Assembly: GCA_023398815.1 (NCBI GenBank)
Contig: JAEWRW010000041.1
Coordinates: forward strand, 1 to 38,189
Direction of reading: 5' to 3'
DNA from: Bacillota bacterium
GTDB taxonomy: Bacteria; Bacillota; Clostridia; Christensenellales; UMGS416
Length of the DNA stretch: 38,189 bases
Part shown: one piece after another, positions 24,910 through 31,954 of the stretch
How positions within the stretch are numbered: position 1 is the first letter of the stretch
Layout: every line of letters starts with the position of its first letter
The notes under the pieces: model-generated
Seen by the model: only the letters and a program-made list of their open reading frames with translations
What the model was told of the DNA's origin: nothing
Database searches by the model: none
Made by a program: the position numbers and the translations under genes

Positions 24910-25479
24910 ATGGACAATCTGATTGTGGGCATCACCGGGGCCAGCGGCAGCGTCTATGGCCTGCGGCTCGTGGAGGAGCTGGCCCGTGGCGGCCGCACCG
25001 TCACCGTGGTGGCCACCGACACCGGGCGGAAGGTTGCCGTGCACGAGACGGGCCGCACCGTGGAGGAATGGCTCGCCCCCCTGCCCGGCGTGGGGCTGGA
25101 GGCCGTGGACAACTTCTTCGCGCCCATCGCCAGCGGCTCCTATGGCGCCCAAGGCATGGTCGTGGCACCCTGCTCCATGGCGACGCTGGGGGCGGTGGCC
25201 GGCGGGGCCGGGCGCAACCTCCTCGATAGGGCGGCCGATGTGATGATGAAGGAGCACCGTCCCCTCATCCTCGTGGTGCGGGAGACGCCCCTTTCGGCCA
25301 TCCACCTGGAAAATATGCTGAAGCTGGCCCGGCTGGGCGTGACGATTCTGCCGGCCATGCCGGGCTTTTACCACCAGCCCGAAACGCTCGACGACGTCGT
25401 CGACTTCATGGTGGGCAAGGCGCTGGACGCGTTGGGCATGGAACACAAGTTGTATCGCAAATGGGGGAAGGAACAATGA
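24910..25479 (+). CDS. ubiX: UbiX flavin prenyltransferase
   Basis: 189 residues, family length. Makes prenylated FMN from FMN and dimethylallyl phosphate for UbiD. N-terminal GITGASGSVYGLRLVEEL, then APCSMATLGAVAGGAGRNLLDRA and EHRPLILVVRETPLSAIHLENM, PAMPGFYHQPET: all UbiX signatures. The start ATG 24910 follows GGGAGGG 4 nt upstream, 10 bp after ubiA. The stop overlaps the next start by ATGA. Confidence 0.96.
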   Translation: MDNLIVGITGASGSVYGLRLVEELARGGRTVTVVATDTGRKVAVHETGRTVEEWLAPLPGVGLEAVDNFFAPIASGSYGAQGMVVAPCSMATLGAVAGGAGRNLLDRAADVMMKEHRPLILVVRETPLSAIHLENMLKLARLGVTILPAMPGFYHQPETLDDVVDFMVGKALDALGMEHKLYRKWGKEQ

Positions 25480-26396
25480 AAAGACTGTGTGCATTGGTGC
25501 TGGCGGCGCTGTTGGCGCTGCCGCTGACGGCCTGCGGGGCCAAGACAGAGGGCCGCGAACTGGTGATCGGTGCGCTGCCGTCCATCGATGTCATGCCCTT
25601 TGTCATCGCCCAGCAGCAGGGGTTCTTCAAGGCCCATGGGGTCACCTTCCGGTTGGAGCTGTTTCAGTCCTCCAAGGACCGGGACGCGGCCTTCCAGGCC
25701 GGCAAGCTCGACGGCATGTGCTGCGACCTCATGAGCCTGTGCATCTACCAGAACGCGGGCATTGACCTTCGTGCCACCGGCATGACCGAGGGCGAGTACT
25801 GGGTCGTGGCCGGGAAATCGAGCGGCATCCAGTCGGTGGCCGACCTCAAGGGCAAGTCGGTCGCGATCTCCGAGAAGACGCTCATCGAATACGTGTTGGA
25901 TCGTACGCTGGAGGCCAGCGACCTCACCGCTGACGACGTGACCAAGACCGCCGTGCCCGCCGTGCCCACGCGGTTGGAGCTGCTCAATGCCGCCCAGGTG
26001 GACGCCGCCGTGCTGCCCCAGCCCTACGGCACTTTCGCTGTCAATGACGGTGCCACGCTCCTGAGCGCGGCCACCGGCATCGGGCTCTATCCCTCCATCA
26101 TCGGCATGACCAAGGAGACCGTGGATGCCCGCGGGGAGGACATCGCAGCCTTCTACGCCGCCTATGCCGAGGGGGTCGAGTACCTCAACGCCCATCCCAT
26201 CAGCGAGTATGAGCAGCTCGTCATCGACACCGTGGGTTACCCGGCGGAGATGAAGGGCAAGATCGAGCTGCCCGAATACCACCAGAGCCGTCTACCCACC
26301 GAGGGCGAGCTGCAGGACGCCATCGACTGGGCGACGGCCAAGGGCCTGTGCCCCGATACCCTGACCCCCGACGCCCTGGTGGCGGCGGTGGGCTGA
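25476..26396 (+). CDS. ABC importer substrate-binding lipoprotein (NMT1/SsuA/TauA-like)
   Basis: 306 residues. Lipoprotein signal with lipobox LTAC (Cys20). Periplasmic-binding-protein fold: LVIGALPSIDVMPFVIAQQQ, the two-lobe pattern GKSVAISEKTLIEYVLDRTL, and ALPQPYGTF-like residues (AAVLPQPYGT). ATG 25476 overlaps the ubiX stop (ATGA), with GGGGGAAGG upstream. Its coupling to ubiX suggests that the ligand is used by, or made for, UbiD/UbiA: an aromatic acid quinone precursor is the best guess. Family members otherwise bind sulfonates, nitrate or pyrimidine precursors. Confidence 0.88.
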   Translation: MKRLCALVLAALLALPLTACGAKTEGRELVIGALPSIDVMPFVIAQQQGFFKAHGVTFRLELFQSSKDRDAAFQAGKLDGMCCDLMSLCIYQNAGIDLRATGMTEGEYWVVAGKSSGIQSVADLKGKSVAISEKTLIEYVLDRTLEASDLTADDVTKTAVPAVPTRLELLNAAQVDAAVLPQPYGTFAVNDGATLLSAATGIGLYPSIIGMTKETVDARGEDIAAFYAAYAEGVEYLNAHPISEYEQLVIDTVGYPAEMKGKIELPEYHQSRLPTEGELQDAIDWATAKGLCPDTLTPDALVAAVG

Positions 26397-27241
26397 TGGC
26401 CGGCGGCAATCACAACGAGGAGAACCGGGCGGGGGAGAGCGTGCCCCCGTCCATTTTGATGCGCGGTGACAGCCAACCCGGCCGGTGCCGGCTGCAGGTC
26501 AAGGGCCTGACGGTGCGGTACGCCGGCGGCACCGAACCGGTGGAGGCGCTGGGACCGCTGGATTTGACGGTGGATGCCGGGGAGATCTGCGCGGTCATTG
26601 GGCCATCGGGCTGCGGCAAGAGCACGCTGCTCCATGTGCTGGCCGGGGCCCTGCGGGGTGACGCCGGGCAGGCGCTGCTGGGCGGCGTGCCGGTGAACCC
26701 GGTGGCCCATGCCATCGGCCTGGTACCGCAAAACGACGGCCTGCTGCCCTGGAAGACCGTGCGGCAGAACTGCCTGCTGCCGGCTCGCATCCGCCGCCAA
26801 CCCCTGGGCGAAGCAGCTGAGCGCCTTGACGAGATTGCCGCGCGGCTCTCCATCGATGGGCTCATGGACCGCTACCCTGGGGAACTCTCCGGCGGGCAGC
26901 GGCAGCGGGCGGCGGTGGCCCGGGCGTTTGCCATGGCCCCGGCGCTGCTCCTGCTGGATGAGCCGTTCTCCGCCCTGGATGAGCTGACCCGTGAGGAGGC
27001 CCAGTGGCTCTTCCGCGAGATGTGGCGCCAGCGGCCCACCACCACCGTCTTTGTCACCCACAGCATAGAGGAAGCGGTCTTTGTCGCCGCCCGCATCGTG
27101 GTGCTGACGCGCGGGCCGGGGCAGGTGGCCTGCAGCATACTCAACCCGCTCTTTGCCCTGGATGACCCGCGAGAGGCGGAGGACTACGCCGCCTTCTGCG
27201 CCGGGGTACGACAGAGGGCTGGGGAGGTGTGGGGCGCATGA
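26396..27241 (+). CDS. ABC importer ATPase (NitT/TauT type)
   Basis: 281 residues from ATG 26396, sharing one base with the previous stop (TGATG); ATG 26459 is an alternative that removes a non-conserved 21-residue head. Walker A GPSGCGKST, Q-loop PQNDGLLPW, signature LSGGQRQR, Walker B LLLLDEPFSALDE and the switch His in FVTHSIEEAV are all present. It powers the importer formed with its two neighbours. Confidence 0.94.
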   Translation: MAGGNHNEENRAGESVPPSILMRGDSQPGRCRLQVKGLTVRYAGGTEPVEALGPLDLTVDAGEICAVIGPSGCGKSTLLHVLAGALRGDAGQALLGGVPVNPVAHAIGLVPQNDGLLPWKTVRQNCLLPARIRRQPLGEAAERLDEIAARLSIDGLMDRYPGELSGGQRQRAAVARAFAMAPALLLLDEPFSALDELTREEAQWLFREMWRQRPTTTVFVTHSIEEAVFVAARIVVLTRGPGQVACSILNPLFALDDPREAEDYAAFCAGVRQRAGEVWGA

Positions 27242-27987
27242 GACGAAACAAACTGTGGCTCTTTGTGCAGGGTTTCGCGGCGCTCAATATGCTGTGGGCG
27301 CTGGCCGCCTGGGCGCTGGGCAGCCGCATGGTGCCCACGCCGTGGGCGGTGTACCAGCGGGCCGGGGCGCTGTGGGCCGACGGCCTGGCGCTGCACCTGG
27401 CCATGAGCCTGTGGCGGGCCGGGGCGGGGCTTGTGGTGGCGCTCGTCCTTGGCGCGGCGCTGGGGCTTCTCATGGCCCACTCCGCCCGGTGGAACCGCCT
27501 GCTGCACCCGCTGGTGTACCTCACCTACCCCATCCCCAAGACGGCGCTGCTGCCGGTGGTGCTGCTGCTCTTTGGGCTGGGCGACACCTCCAAGATCCTG
27601 ATGGTGGCACTCATCGTGGTGTTTCAGGTCATCGTGGCGGTGCGAGGGGCGGCCGTGGGTATCCCGCGGGAGCATTATCGCCACATCACAAGCTTGGGTG
27701 CCGGCTCCTGGCAGCGTTTTCGCCATGTCACACTGCCGGCCATCCTGCCGGAGCTTCTCACCAACACCAAGGTCTCGGTGGGCACGGCACTGTCCATCCT
27801 CTTCTTCACCGAGGCATACGGCACCCGTTGGGGCATTGGCTATTACATCCTGGATGCCTGGGGGCGGCTCGATTACCCCGACATGTACGGCGGCATTCTG
27901 GCGCTGGCGCTGCTGGGGTTTGTGCTCTTTGCTCTGCTCGATACCCTGGAGGACAGGCTCTGCCGCTGGCGGGGCCGGGCTGGGTGA
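27238..27987 (+). CDS. ABC importer permease (NitT/TauT type)
   Basis: 249 residues, about six TM helices. ATG 27238 overlaps the ATPase stop by ATGA; GGGGAGG is upstream. The EAA loop that docks on the ATPase is visible as HITSLGAGSWQRFRHVTLPAILPEL. Conserved YPIPKTALLPVVLLLFGLGDTSK matches the SsuC/TauC family. Last gene of the six-gene operon; no hairpin terminator is seen before 28038. Confidence 0.92.
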   Translation: MRRNKLWLFVQGFAALNMLWALAAWALGSRMVPTPWAVYQRAGALWADGLALHLAMSLWRAGAGLVVALVLGAALGLLMAHSARWNRLLHPLVYLTYPIPKTALLPVVLLLFGLGDTSKILMVALIVVFQVIVAVRGAAVGIPREHYRHITSLGAGSWQRFRHVTLPAILPELLTNTKVSVGTALSILFFTEAYGTRWGIGYYILDAWGRLDYPDMYGGILALALLGFVLFALLDTLEDRLCRWRGRAG

Positions 27988-28037
27988 TCTTATCCAAAAT
28001 TTTGTCATATTTATGCACGAAACTTATGTCGAATCCC

Positions 28038-28066
28038 TTGAAAGCATTGTTGGATTATGATACATT
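28038..28066 (+). promoter_or_regulatory. Candidate promoter of the riboswitch transcript
   Basis: TTGAAA (28038-28043), 17 bp, TACATT (28061-28066), directly ahead of the aptamer. Imperfect -10. Confidence 0.5.
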
Positions 28067-28069
28067 ATC

Positions 28070-28172
28070 GCCAGGAACAGTGATCCGTTCATAGTAGACC
28101 TGTCGAAAGGCAGCGACACAAAGCTACAGGGCCTAAGGGTATCTACCTATGGCAGCCAGTTGCCGAATCTGT
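28070..28172 (+). ncRNA. GEMM-I (cyclic di-GMP-I type) riboswitch aptamer
   Basis: A GAAA tetraloop closes the P2 stem (TGTC/GGCA, 28101-28112), followed by GACACAAAGC (close to the conserved GACGCAAAGC), TACAGGGCCTAAG and TATGGCAGCCAGTTGCCGAA. CCTAAG (28132-28137) with TATGG (28148-28152) is the exact 11-nt GAAA tetraloop receptor, a hallmark of GEMM-I. The 5' strand is unusual: AGTAGACC stands where GGCAAACC is expected, so the base aligned with the ligand-contacting G20 appears to be A. That substitution is known in 3',3'-cGAMP-selective GEMM RNAs, so ligand choice is open. Confidence 0.72.
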
Positions 28173-28178
28173 TGGAAG

Positions 28179-28243
28179 CATGCACCGCGTGGCTTCACGC
28201 GTTGTCCTTGCATGTTACGCGGCCGGCAACGGTCGCGTTTTTT
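28179..28243 (+). terminator. Expression platform and intrinsic terminator of the riboswitch
   Basis: ACGCGGCC (28217-28224) and GGTCGCGT (28231-28238, one G-U) form a stem followed by TTTTTT (28238-28243). Upstream CATGCA (28179-28184) can pair with TGCATG (28209-28214) around the CGCGTG/CACGCG hairpin (28186-28201). The terminator lies between the aptamer and the start of the coiled-coil gene, the layout of a transcription-attenuation switch. Confidence 0.75.
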
Positions 28244-28268
28244 CGTTGTTGAGGCCGGAGGGGTTGCG

Positions 28269-28769
28269 ATGATGGGCGAGGATGGGCCAGCTGCGGCACT
28301 GCTGCAGGCACGGCAGGCAAAGATCGGCGGGGCTGGTCGGGGCAGCGCGCTCCGGCTGGGCGGGCTGCGGGGCTGGTGGTACCGGCTGCGGCGCGGTGCC
28401 CGGTTGTCGCCCCGACGCTGGGCGCGGTTGGAGCTGCGCCAGCGCGTGGCACACCTCCGGCAGGAGAATGACACCCTCAGCCGCGAGCGCGACCGCCTGA
28501 CAGACTTGGTGATGGCCGGCGCGACCACTGACGCCCAAGCCCTGGTGGAGAGCCTGCGTCAGCAGCTTCGCCAGGCTCAGGTGGCCTGCGAGAGCGCCCA
28601 GGTGGCACGGGAGGCGCTGGAGGCCCGCCTGGCTGACGTGCGCGCCGAGGCCGCTGACACCGAACGGGAACTGCGCAACCAAATCGCCGCGCTGGAATGG
28701 CAAATGGCCCAGCTGCGGCCAGACATCGCGACCAATGGCTGCCGGGAGCCGGCGGCAAATGCATCATAG
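28269..28769 (+). CDS. Small coiled-coil protein under riboswitch control, function unknown
   Basis: 166 residues from ATG 28269, with GGAGGGG 5 nt upstream; the longer in-frame ORF from 28149 runs through the riboswitch terminator and is rejected. A Gly/Arg-rich basic head (about 20-60: GLRGWWYRLRRGARLSPRRW) precedes a long heptad-rich helix (about 60-155: LRQRVAHLRQENDTLSRERD, SLRQQLRQAQVACE, AALEWQMAQL). No signal peptide or TM helix. No family is recognised. Riboswitch control points to motility, adhesion or another second-messenger output. Confidence 0.8.
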   Translation: MMGEDGPAAALLQARQAKIGGAGRGSALRLGGLRGWWYRLRRGARLSPRRWARLELRQRVAHLRQENDTLSRERDRLTDLVMAGATTDAQALVESLRQQLRQAQVACESAQVAREALEARLADVRAEAADTERELRNQIAALEWQMAQLRPDIATNGCREPAANAS

Positions 28770-29300
28770 ATGATCACGCAGGAGCTTTCTCATTCTCCTC
28801 ATTGACGGCGGGCGGCGCTGCCGCCCGTCCCACGTTGTGCCCCTCTCACCCACGGCTGCCCGTCGCCCCTGCGGATGGGTAACCACAAGTGGCGAACCGA
28901 TTGGTTCGCCACTTTTTCGCGTCCGCCGCTTACACGACGGACGCGAGTGGGAGTGCTCGTTTATGCGGTTGGTTTGCCGCGCGACGTACACGCCGCCGCG
29001 CGGCTCCGTGCTACCCTGTTCGTGCGGGGTTTGACGCAGGAGACGCCACTCACGCGGGAGTGAGTGTGAGCCTCGCGCGAGCGACAGAATGCCTTGGGCG
29101 GATGAACCGCCCGGCGGCTGCGGGGGAGAGTGGCCCGTTGGCTGTGTTTTTGGGGGACGAAGCGATACGCTGCCGACGGGGGAGGATTGCGCAATATTTG
29201 CACCTTGGCGGGGATTCCCAAGGGGCAAGCCCCTTGGGGCGTTTCCCATTCCTTCGCCTTGCGTCGTATAGACCGCCCGCCCTTTTGGCTGTGGGGACGC
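28770..29300 (+). repeat. Multi-hairpin downstream element, copy D
   Basis: Follows the coiled-coil gene. Hairpins: CGGGCGGC/GCCGCCCG (about 28809-28829); the terminator at 28889; TCGCGTCCG/CGGACGCGA with loop CCGCTTACACGA (28917-28946), then GGAGTGCTCGTT; GCCGCGCG/CGCGCGGC around CGTACACGCCG (28976-29004); GGGCGG/CCGCCC around ATGAA (29096-29112); CCAAGGGG/CCCCTTGG flanked by GGGATTC and GGGCGT (29210-29243). Loops and flanks match copies C, B and E in the same order while stems differ. Overlapping ORFs here are not credible. Confidence 0.65.
28889..28917 (+). terminator. Terminator of the coiled-coil gene
   Basis: GTGGCGAACC (28889-28898) and GGTTCGCCAC (28903-28912), perfect 10-bp stem with a GATT loop, followed by TTTTT (28913-28917). 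Confidence 0.88.
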
Positions 29301-29302
29301 TG

Positions 29303-29311
29303 TGCTATACT
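29303..29311 (+). promoter_or_regulatory. Extended -10 promoter of the MBL gene
   Basis: TGCTATACT (TATACT 29306-29311) with TG one base before it, 21 bp ahead of ATG 29333. The -35 region has only TTTTGG at 17 bp. The same TGCTATACT form precedes the GHL6 gene at 35211. Confidence 0.55.
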
Positions 29312-29332
29312 GGTGCAAAAGGGGGTGCGAGT

Positions 29333-30025
29333 ATGCGCATCACGCTGCTGGGGCACAGTGGCTTTGTGGTGGAGGGCCGGGAGGGTACGCTGGTCTTCGA
29401 CTACTGGACCGACGAACAGAATTTGCTGGCCAAGGTGCCCTTTGGCCGCCGGCCGGTGACGTTCTTCGTCTCCCACCGGCACCACGACCATTTCAACCGC
29501 AAGATCTTCGACCACGCCAAGGAAGCTGGCGTCGCCTACGTGCTGGACAGTGCCATCGCCCCGCCGGCAGGCGTGCACGCCATTCGCCTGGCCAAGGGCG
29601 AGCAGGCCGAGGTCAACGGCGTCAGCGTGCGGGCCTATGGCTCCACCGACGAGGGCGTGTCCTTCCTCTGCGGGTTTGAGGGCGGCACGGTCTTCCACGC
29701 CGGCGACCTCAACTGCTGGTATTGGGAGGACGAATCCACCCAGGAGGAGCTGCGCCACGACGAAGGTTGGTTCCTTGAGGAGATTGCACCGCTGGAGGGC
29801 TTCCAGCCCGAGGTGGCGTTCATCCCAGTGGACGCTCGCCTGGGGGCTCACGCCCTGCGGGGACCGCTGCAGTTTGCGCGCAGCGTGCAGCCGCGGCTCA
29901 TCGTGCCCATGCATTTGAACGGCGGCCCTGCGTTGCCCGGGCAGCTGCGTACCGCGCTGGAGGCCGAACTGCTGCCGGTGCAGGTGGCCGAGCTCACCGC
30001 ACCCGGCGACACCGTTGACCGATAA
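29333..30025 (+). CDS. Metallo-beta-lactamase-fold hydrolase
   Basis: 230 residues from ATG 29333 (MRITLLGHSGFVVEG), with GGGGGTG 6 nt upstream. Zinc motif SHRHHDHFN (HxHxDH), a second metal Asp/His in VFHAGDLNCWYW, and a C-terminal His in IVPMHLNGG. Resembles the UlaG/UPF0173-like single-domain MBL proteins. Substrate unknown. It is followed 16 bp later by a VOC gene, probably in one transcript. Confidence 0.88.
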   Translation: MRITLLGHSGFVVEGREGTLVFDYWTDEQNLLAKVPFGRRPVTFFVSHRHHDHFNRKIFDHAKEAGVAYVLDSAIAPPAGVHAIRLAKGEQAEVNGVSVRAYGSTDEGVSFLCGFEGGTVFHAGDLNCWYWEDESTQEELRHDEGWFLEEIAPLEGFQPEVAFIPVDARLGAHALRGPLQFARSVQPRLIVPMHLNGGPALPGQLRTALEAELLPVQVAELTAPGDTVDR

Positions 30026-30041
30026 CAAAAGGAGGACTTCC

Positions 30042-30410
30042 ATGAAATTCACGCTCAATCACAACAACATCAACGTGGCCGACCTCGAACGCTCCATCGC
30101 CTTCTATGAGGAAGCGCTGGGCATGAAGGTGGCCCGCCGCCACCAGGCCGCCGACGGCGCCTTTGCCATGGCGTTCATCTCCGACGGCAACCCGGACCAC
30201 CAGATTGAACTGACCTGGCTGCGCGACAAGGAAGGCCCCTATGAGCTGGGCGACAACGAGAGCCACATCGCCTTTGTTGCCGACGACTACGACGCGGCCC
30301 ACGCCCACCACGAGAAGATGGGCTGCATCTGCTTTGAGAACAACTCCATGGGTCTCTACTTCATTGAGGACCCCGATGGGTACTGGCTGGAGATTCTGCC
30401 GCCGCGCTAG
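30042..30410 (+). CDS. VOC-family protein (lactoylglutathione-lyase-like)
   Basis: 122 residues from ATG 30042 with AAAGGAGG 6 nt upstream. Glyoxalase I-like beta-alpha pattern: HNNINVADLERSIAFYEEALG, HQIELTWLRD, ESHIAFVADDYDAAHAHHEK and YFIEDPDGYWLEILPP. His, Glu, His and Glu at the four metal-ligand places look present, so methylglyoxal-type lyase or isomerase activity is possible. The neighbouring MBL hydrolase would suit a glyoxalase I/II pair, but the MBL lacks other glyoxalase II features, so this is only a thought. Confidence 0.85.
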   Translation: MKFTLNHNNINVADLERSIAFYEEALGMKVARRHQAADGAFAMAFISDGNPDHQIELTWLRDKEGPYELGDNESHIAFVADDYDAAHAHHEKMGCICFENNSMGLYFIEDPDGYWLEILPPR

Positions 30411-30845
30411 CGCTTGGCTTTCGCGGCTGCCGCCTGCGGCGACAGCCGCGAGTCAGGAGATCTTGTTACGAGTACCGCTTCGCCCCGCGACGTACACGCC
30501 GTCGCGGGGCATTCGTTTGCCCTGGTCATGCTAGGTTTCACGATGGGACGCCACTGCGGCGGGAGGGGTTTGTGCTCCGATCGGGCTGATTTGTGCCTTG
30601 GCCGAATGAATCGGCCTGCGGCTGCCGATGGAGGCTGCTTGTTGCTCTTTCGTGGTATTTATTTGCACGGCTGTGCGCCTTTCTGCCGGAACGCCGCCTG
30701 CGGTTGGCTAGGTGTGTGCTCTGTTCGTGCCACTTCGTGCCTTGGCCGAATCGGCCTGCGGCTACAGGCGTGGCACTTGCTCCGCTCGTGCCAATGACGG
30801 GATTCCGAAGGGACGAAAGTCCCTTCGGGCGTATTTCCTCCCCAC
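30411..30845 (+). repeat. Multi-hairpin downstream element, copy E
   Basis: Starts at the VOC stop codon. Hairpins in order: TCGCGGCTG/CAGCCGCGA (30421-30451, loop CCGCCTGCGGCGA), then GGAGATCTTGTT; GCCCCGCGA/TCGCGGGGC around CGTACACGCCG (30482-30510); GGCCGA/TCGGCC around ATGAA (30600-30616); a loopless GGCCGA-A-TCGGCC (30744-30756) with the same flanks CCTTG and TGCGGCT; CGAAGGGAC/GTCCCTTCG flanked by GGGATTC and GGGCGT (about 30799-30833). The order matches copy D. No credible ORF. Confidence 0.65.
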
Positions 30846-30960
30846 ACAACAAACCAGCTCGCCGAATGGGGTGGCTGGCGTAGAGAACTTCTTGATGTGA
30901 CCCGAAAAGAGGGACATTTCTGATAAACAGAAGTGTCCCTCAAAAAACGATATGACTGAC
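30846..30960 (-). repeat. Cassette terminator-side repeat T1
   Basis: About 115 bp starting ACAACAAACCA, roughly 80% identical to T2 (31788-31905). Contains the hairpin GAGGGACATTTCTG/CAGAAGTGTCCCTC (30909-30941), which on the minus strand is followed by TTTTCGGG and so serves as terminator of the S51 peptidase gene. Confidence 0.75.
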
Positions 30961-30981
30961 AGTTGCTTATTCTTTGCGATA

Positions 30982-31641
30982 TTATTTCAACAGACTTCCT
31001 TGCGAAAGGGGGCGGATTATGCCTTTGCTTAACCAATGAATCTGTCCTGTGTATGAGATACGGTCGCCCGCTACGAAAATGGCGCTGTCATCTTCCATGG
31101 CGCAAATGGGCAGCTCCATGGAGATTTGCAGTAAAGTTGACAATACTTGCTGGTTCTCAAGCTTAAAGTGTGGCTTGACGGTAATGTCAGCCAAACCCAG
31201 GCCATCATATGGGATGGGAGATTCCTTGGTGTCAAGCGAGCGTTTGGCCATGTTGATTGCGCCAGCACTGACCCCCAACACCACCGCGGCAGTATCACAA
31301 ATTGCAGCATCCAAGCCTGTATCACGTAATAATTGTAATTGCAACCCGGGGTGGCCGCCCATGAGAAACACGCAGGAGGATTCCTGGATTAATCGCGTGG
31401 CGTGGGAAGCTTCCATCCGATTATCAATGACATAGTGCCGCGCGAAAGGTATGTTGCATTCCTCGAACATGCCATGCATACCGGTCGAATCGCTGTCATT
31501 TCTTTCGTAATCCGTCGGCCAGGCGCTCACAAAGACAAGGCTGTCGCGATTTGTCAGTTCTTCGTTCAGCCGCTTAGCCACATTACGGGGAAAGCGATGG
31601 TCGGGAAAACCACTGAAAAAGCCGAGCAAGCGATAATCCAT
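30982..31641 (-). CDS. Peptidase E-like protein (family S51)
   Basis: 219 residues from ATG 31641-31639, with GAGGT 9 nt upstream. Serine peptidase with a glutamine-amidotransferase-like fold: FLMGGHPGLQLQLL, then nucleophile elbow LGVSAGAINMAKRS with the catalytic Ser, and LGLADITVKPHF. Relatives cleave N-terminal Asp dipeptides; this one is a divergent member, so the substrate is open. Composition is AT-richer than neighbours outside 30.85-32.46 kb. It sits inside a cassette with flanks shared with the next gene, which suggests transfer. Confidence 0.85.
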   Translation of the reverse strand: MDYRLLGFFSGFPDHRFPRNVAKRLNEELTNRDSLVFVSAWPTDYERNDSDSTGMHGMFEECNIPFARHYVIDNRMEASHATRLIQESSCVFLMGGHPGLQLQLLRDTGLDAAICDTAAVVLGVSAGAINMAKRSLDTKESPIPYDGLGLADITVKPHFKLENQQVLSTLLQISMELPICAMEDDSAIFVAGDRISYTGQIHWLSKGIIRPLSQGSLLK

Positions 31642-31674
31642 ACATATTACCTCATATGCATTCTGTAAAACTCT

Positions 31675-31787
31675 AAAGTTCAGAATACCAGATAAATCCA
31701 GATTTCTATTGCCATTATATCATAGACTCTGGGGTTAGCCTCAGCAAGCTGGAAATTGCATCAAATTACGATGCTTGCGCGAACAAA
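31675..31787 (-). repeat. Cassette promoter-side repeat P1
   Basis: About 113 bp homologous to P2 (32336-32455), including the invariant 20-mer GATTTCTATTGCCATTATAT (one base differs in P2). On the minus strand it holds TGATATAAT, an extended -10 (TATAAT 31719-31714), about 75 bp before the peptidase start. Confidence 0.75.
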
Positions 31788-31905
31788 AAACAACAAACCA
31801 ACCCGCCGAATAAGGTGGCTGGTGGAGTGAACTTGATGTGACCCGAAAAGAGGGACATTTCAGGAAAAACAGGAATGTCCCTCTTAACAAAAAAATTGAC
31901 TGGTA
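31788..31905 (-). repeat. Cassette terminator-side repeat T2
   Basis: Homologous to T1: ACAACAAACCA, CGCCGAAT, GTGGCTGG, then the shared TGATGTGACCCGAAAAGAGG. The hairpin GAGGGACATTTC/AGGAATGTCCCTC (31850-31883) is followed on the minus strand by TTTTCGGG and ends the deoxyribosyltransferase-like gene. It abuts P1 directly. Confidence 0.75.
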
Positions 31906-31954
31906 AGTTGGGATTTCTCCACTTCTGGTTATGCTTATACTGTGCCTTCATAAC

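Noticed and set aside
28837..29320. Short ORFs in element D and similar gaps
   Set aside because: They run across several strong hairpins and a T-tailed terminator, lack ribosome sites, and show Arg/Pro/Gly-rich shadow composition.
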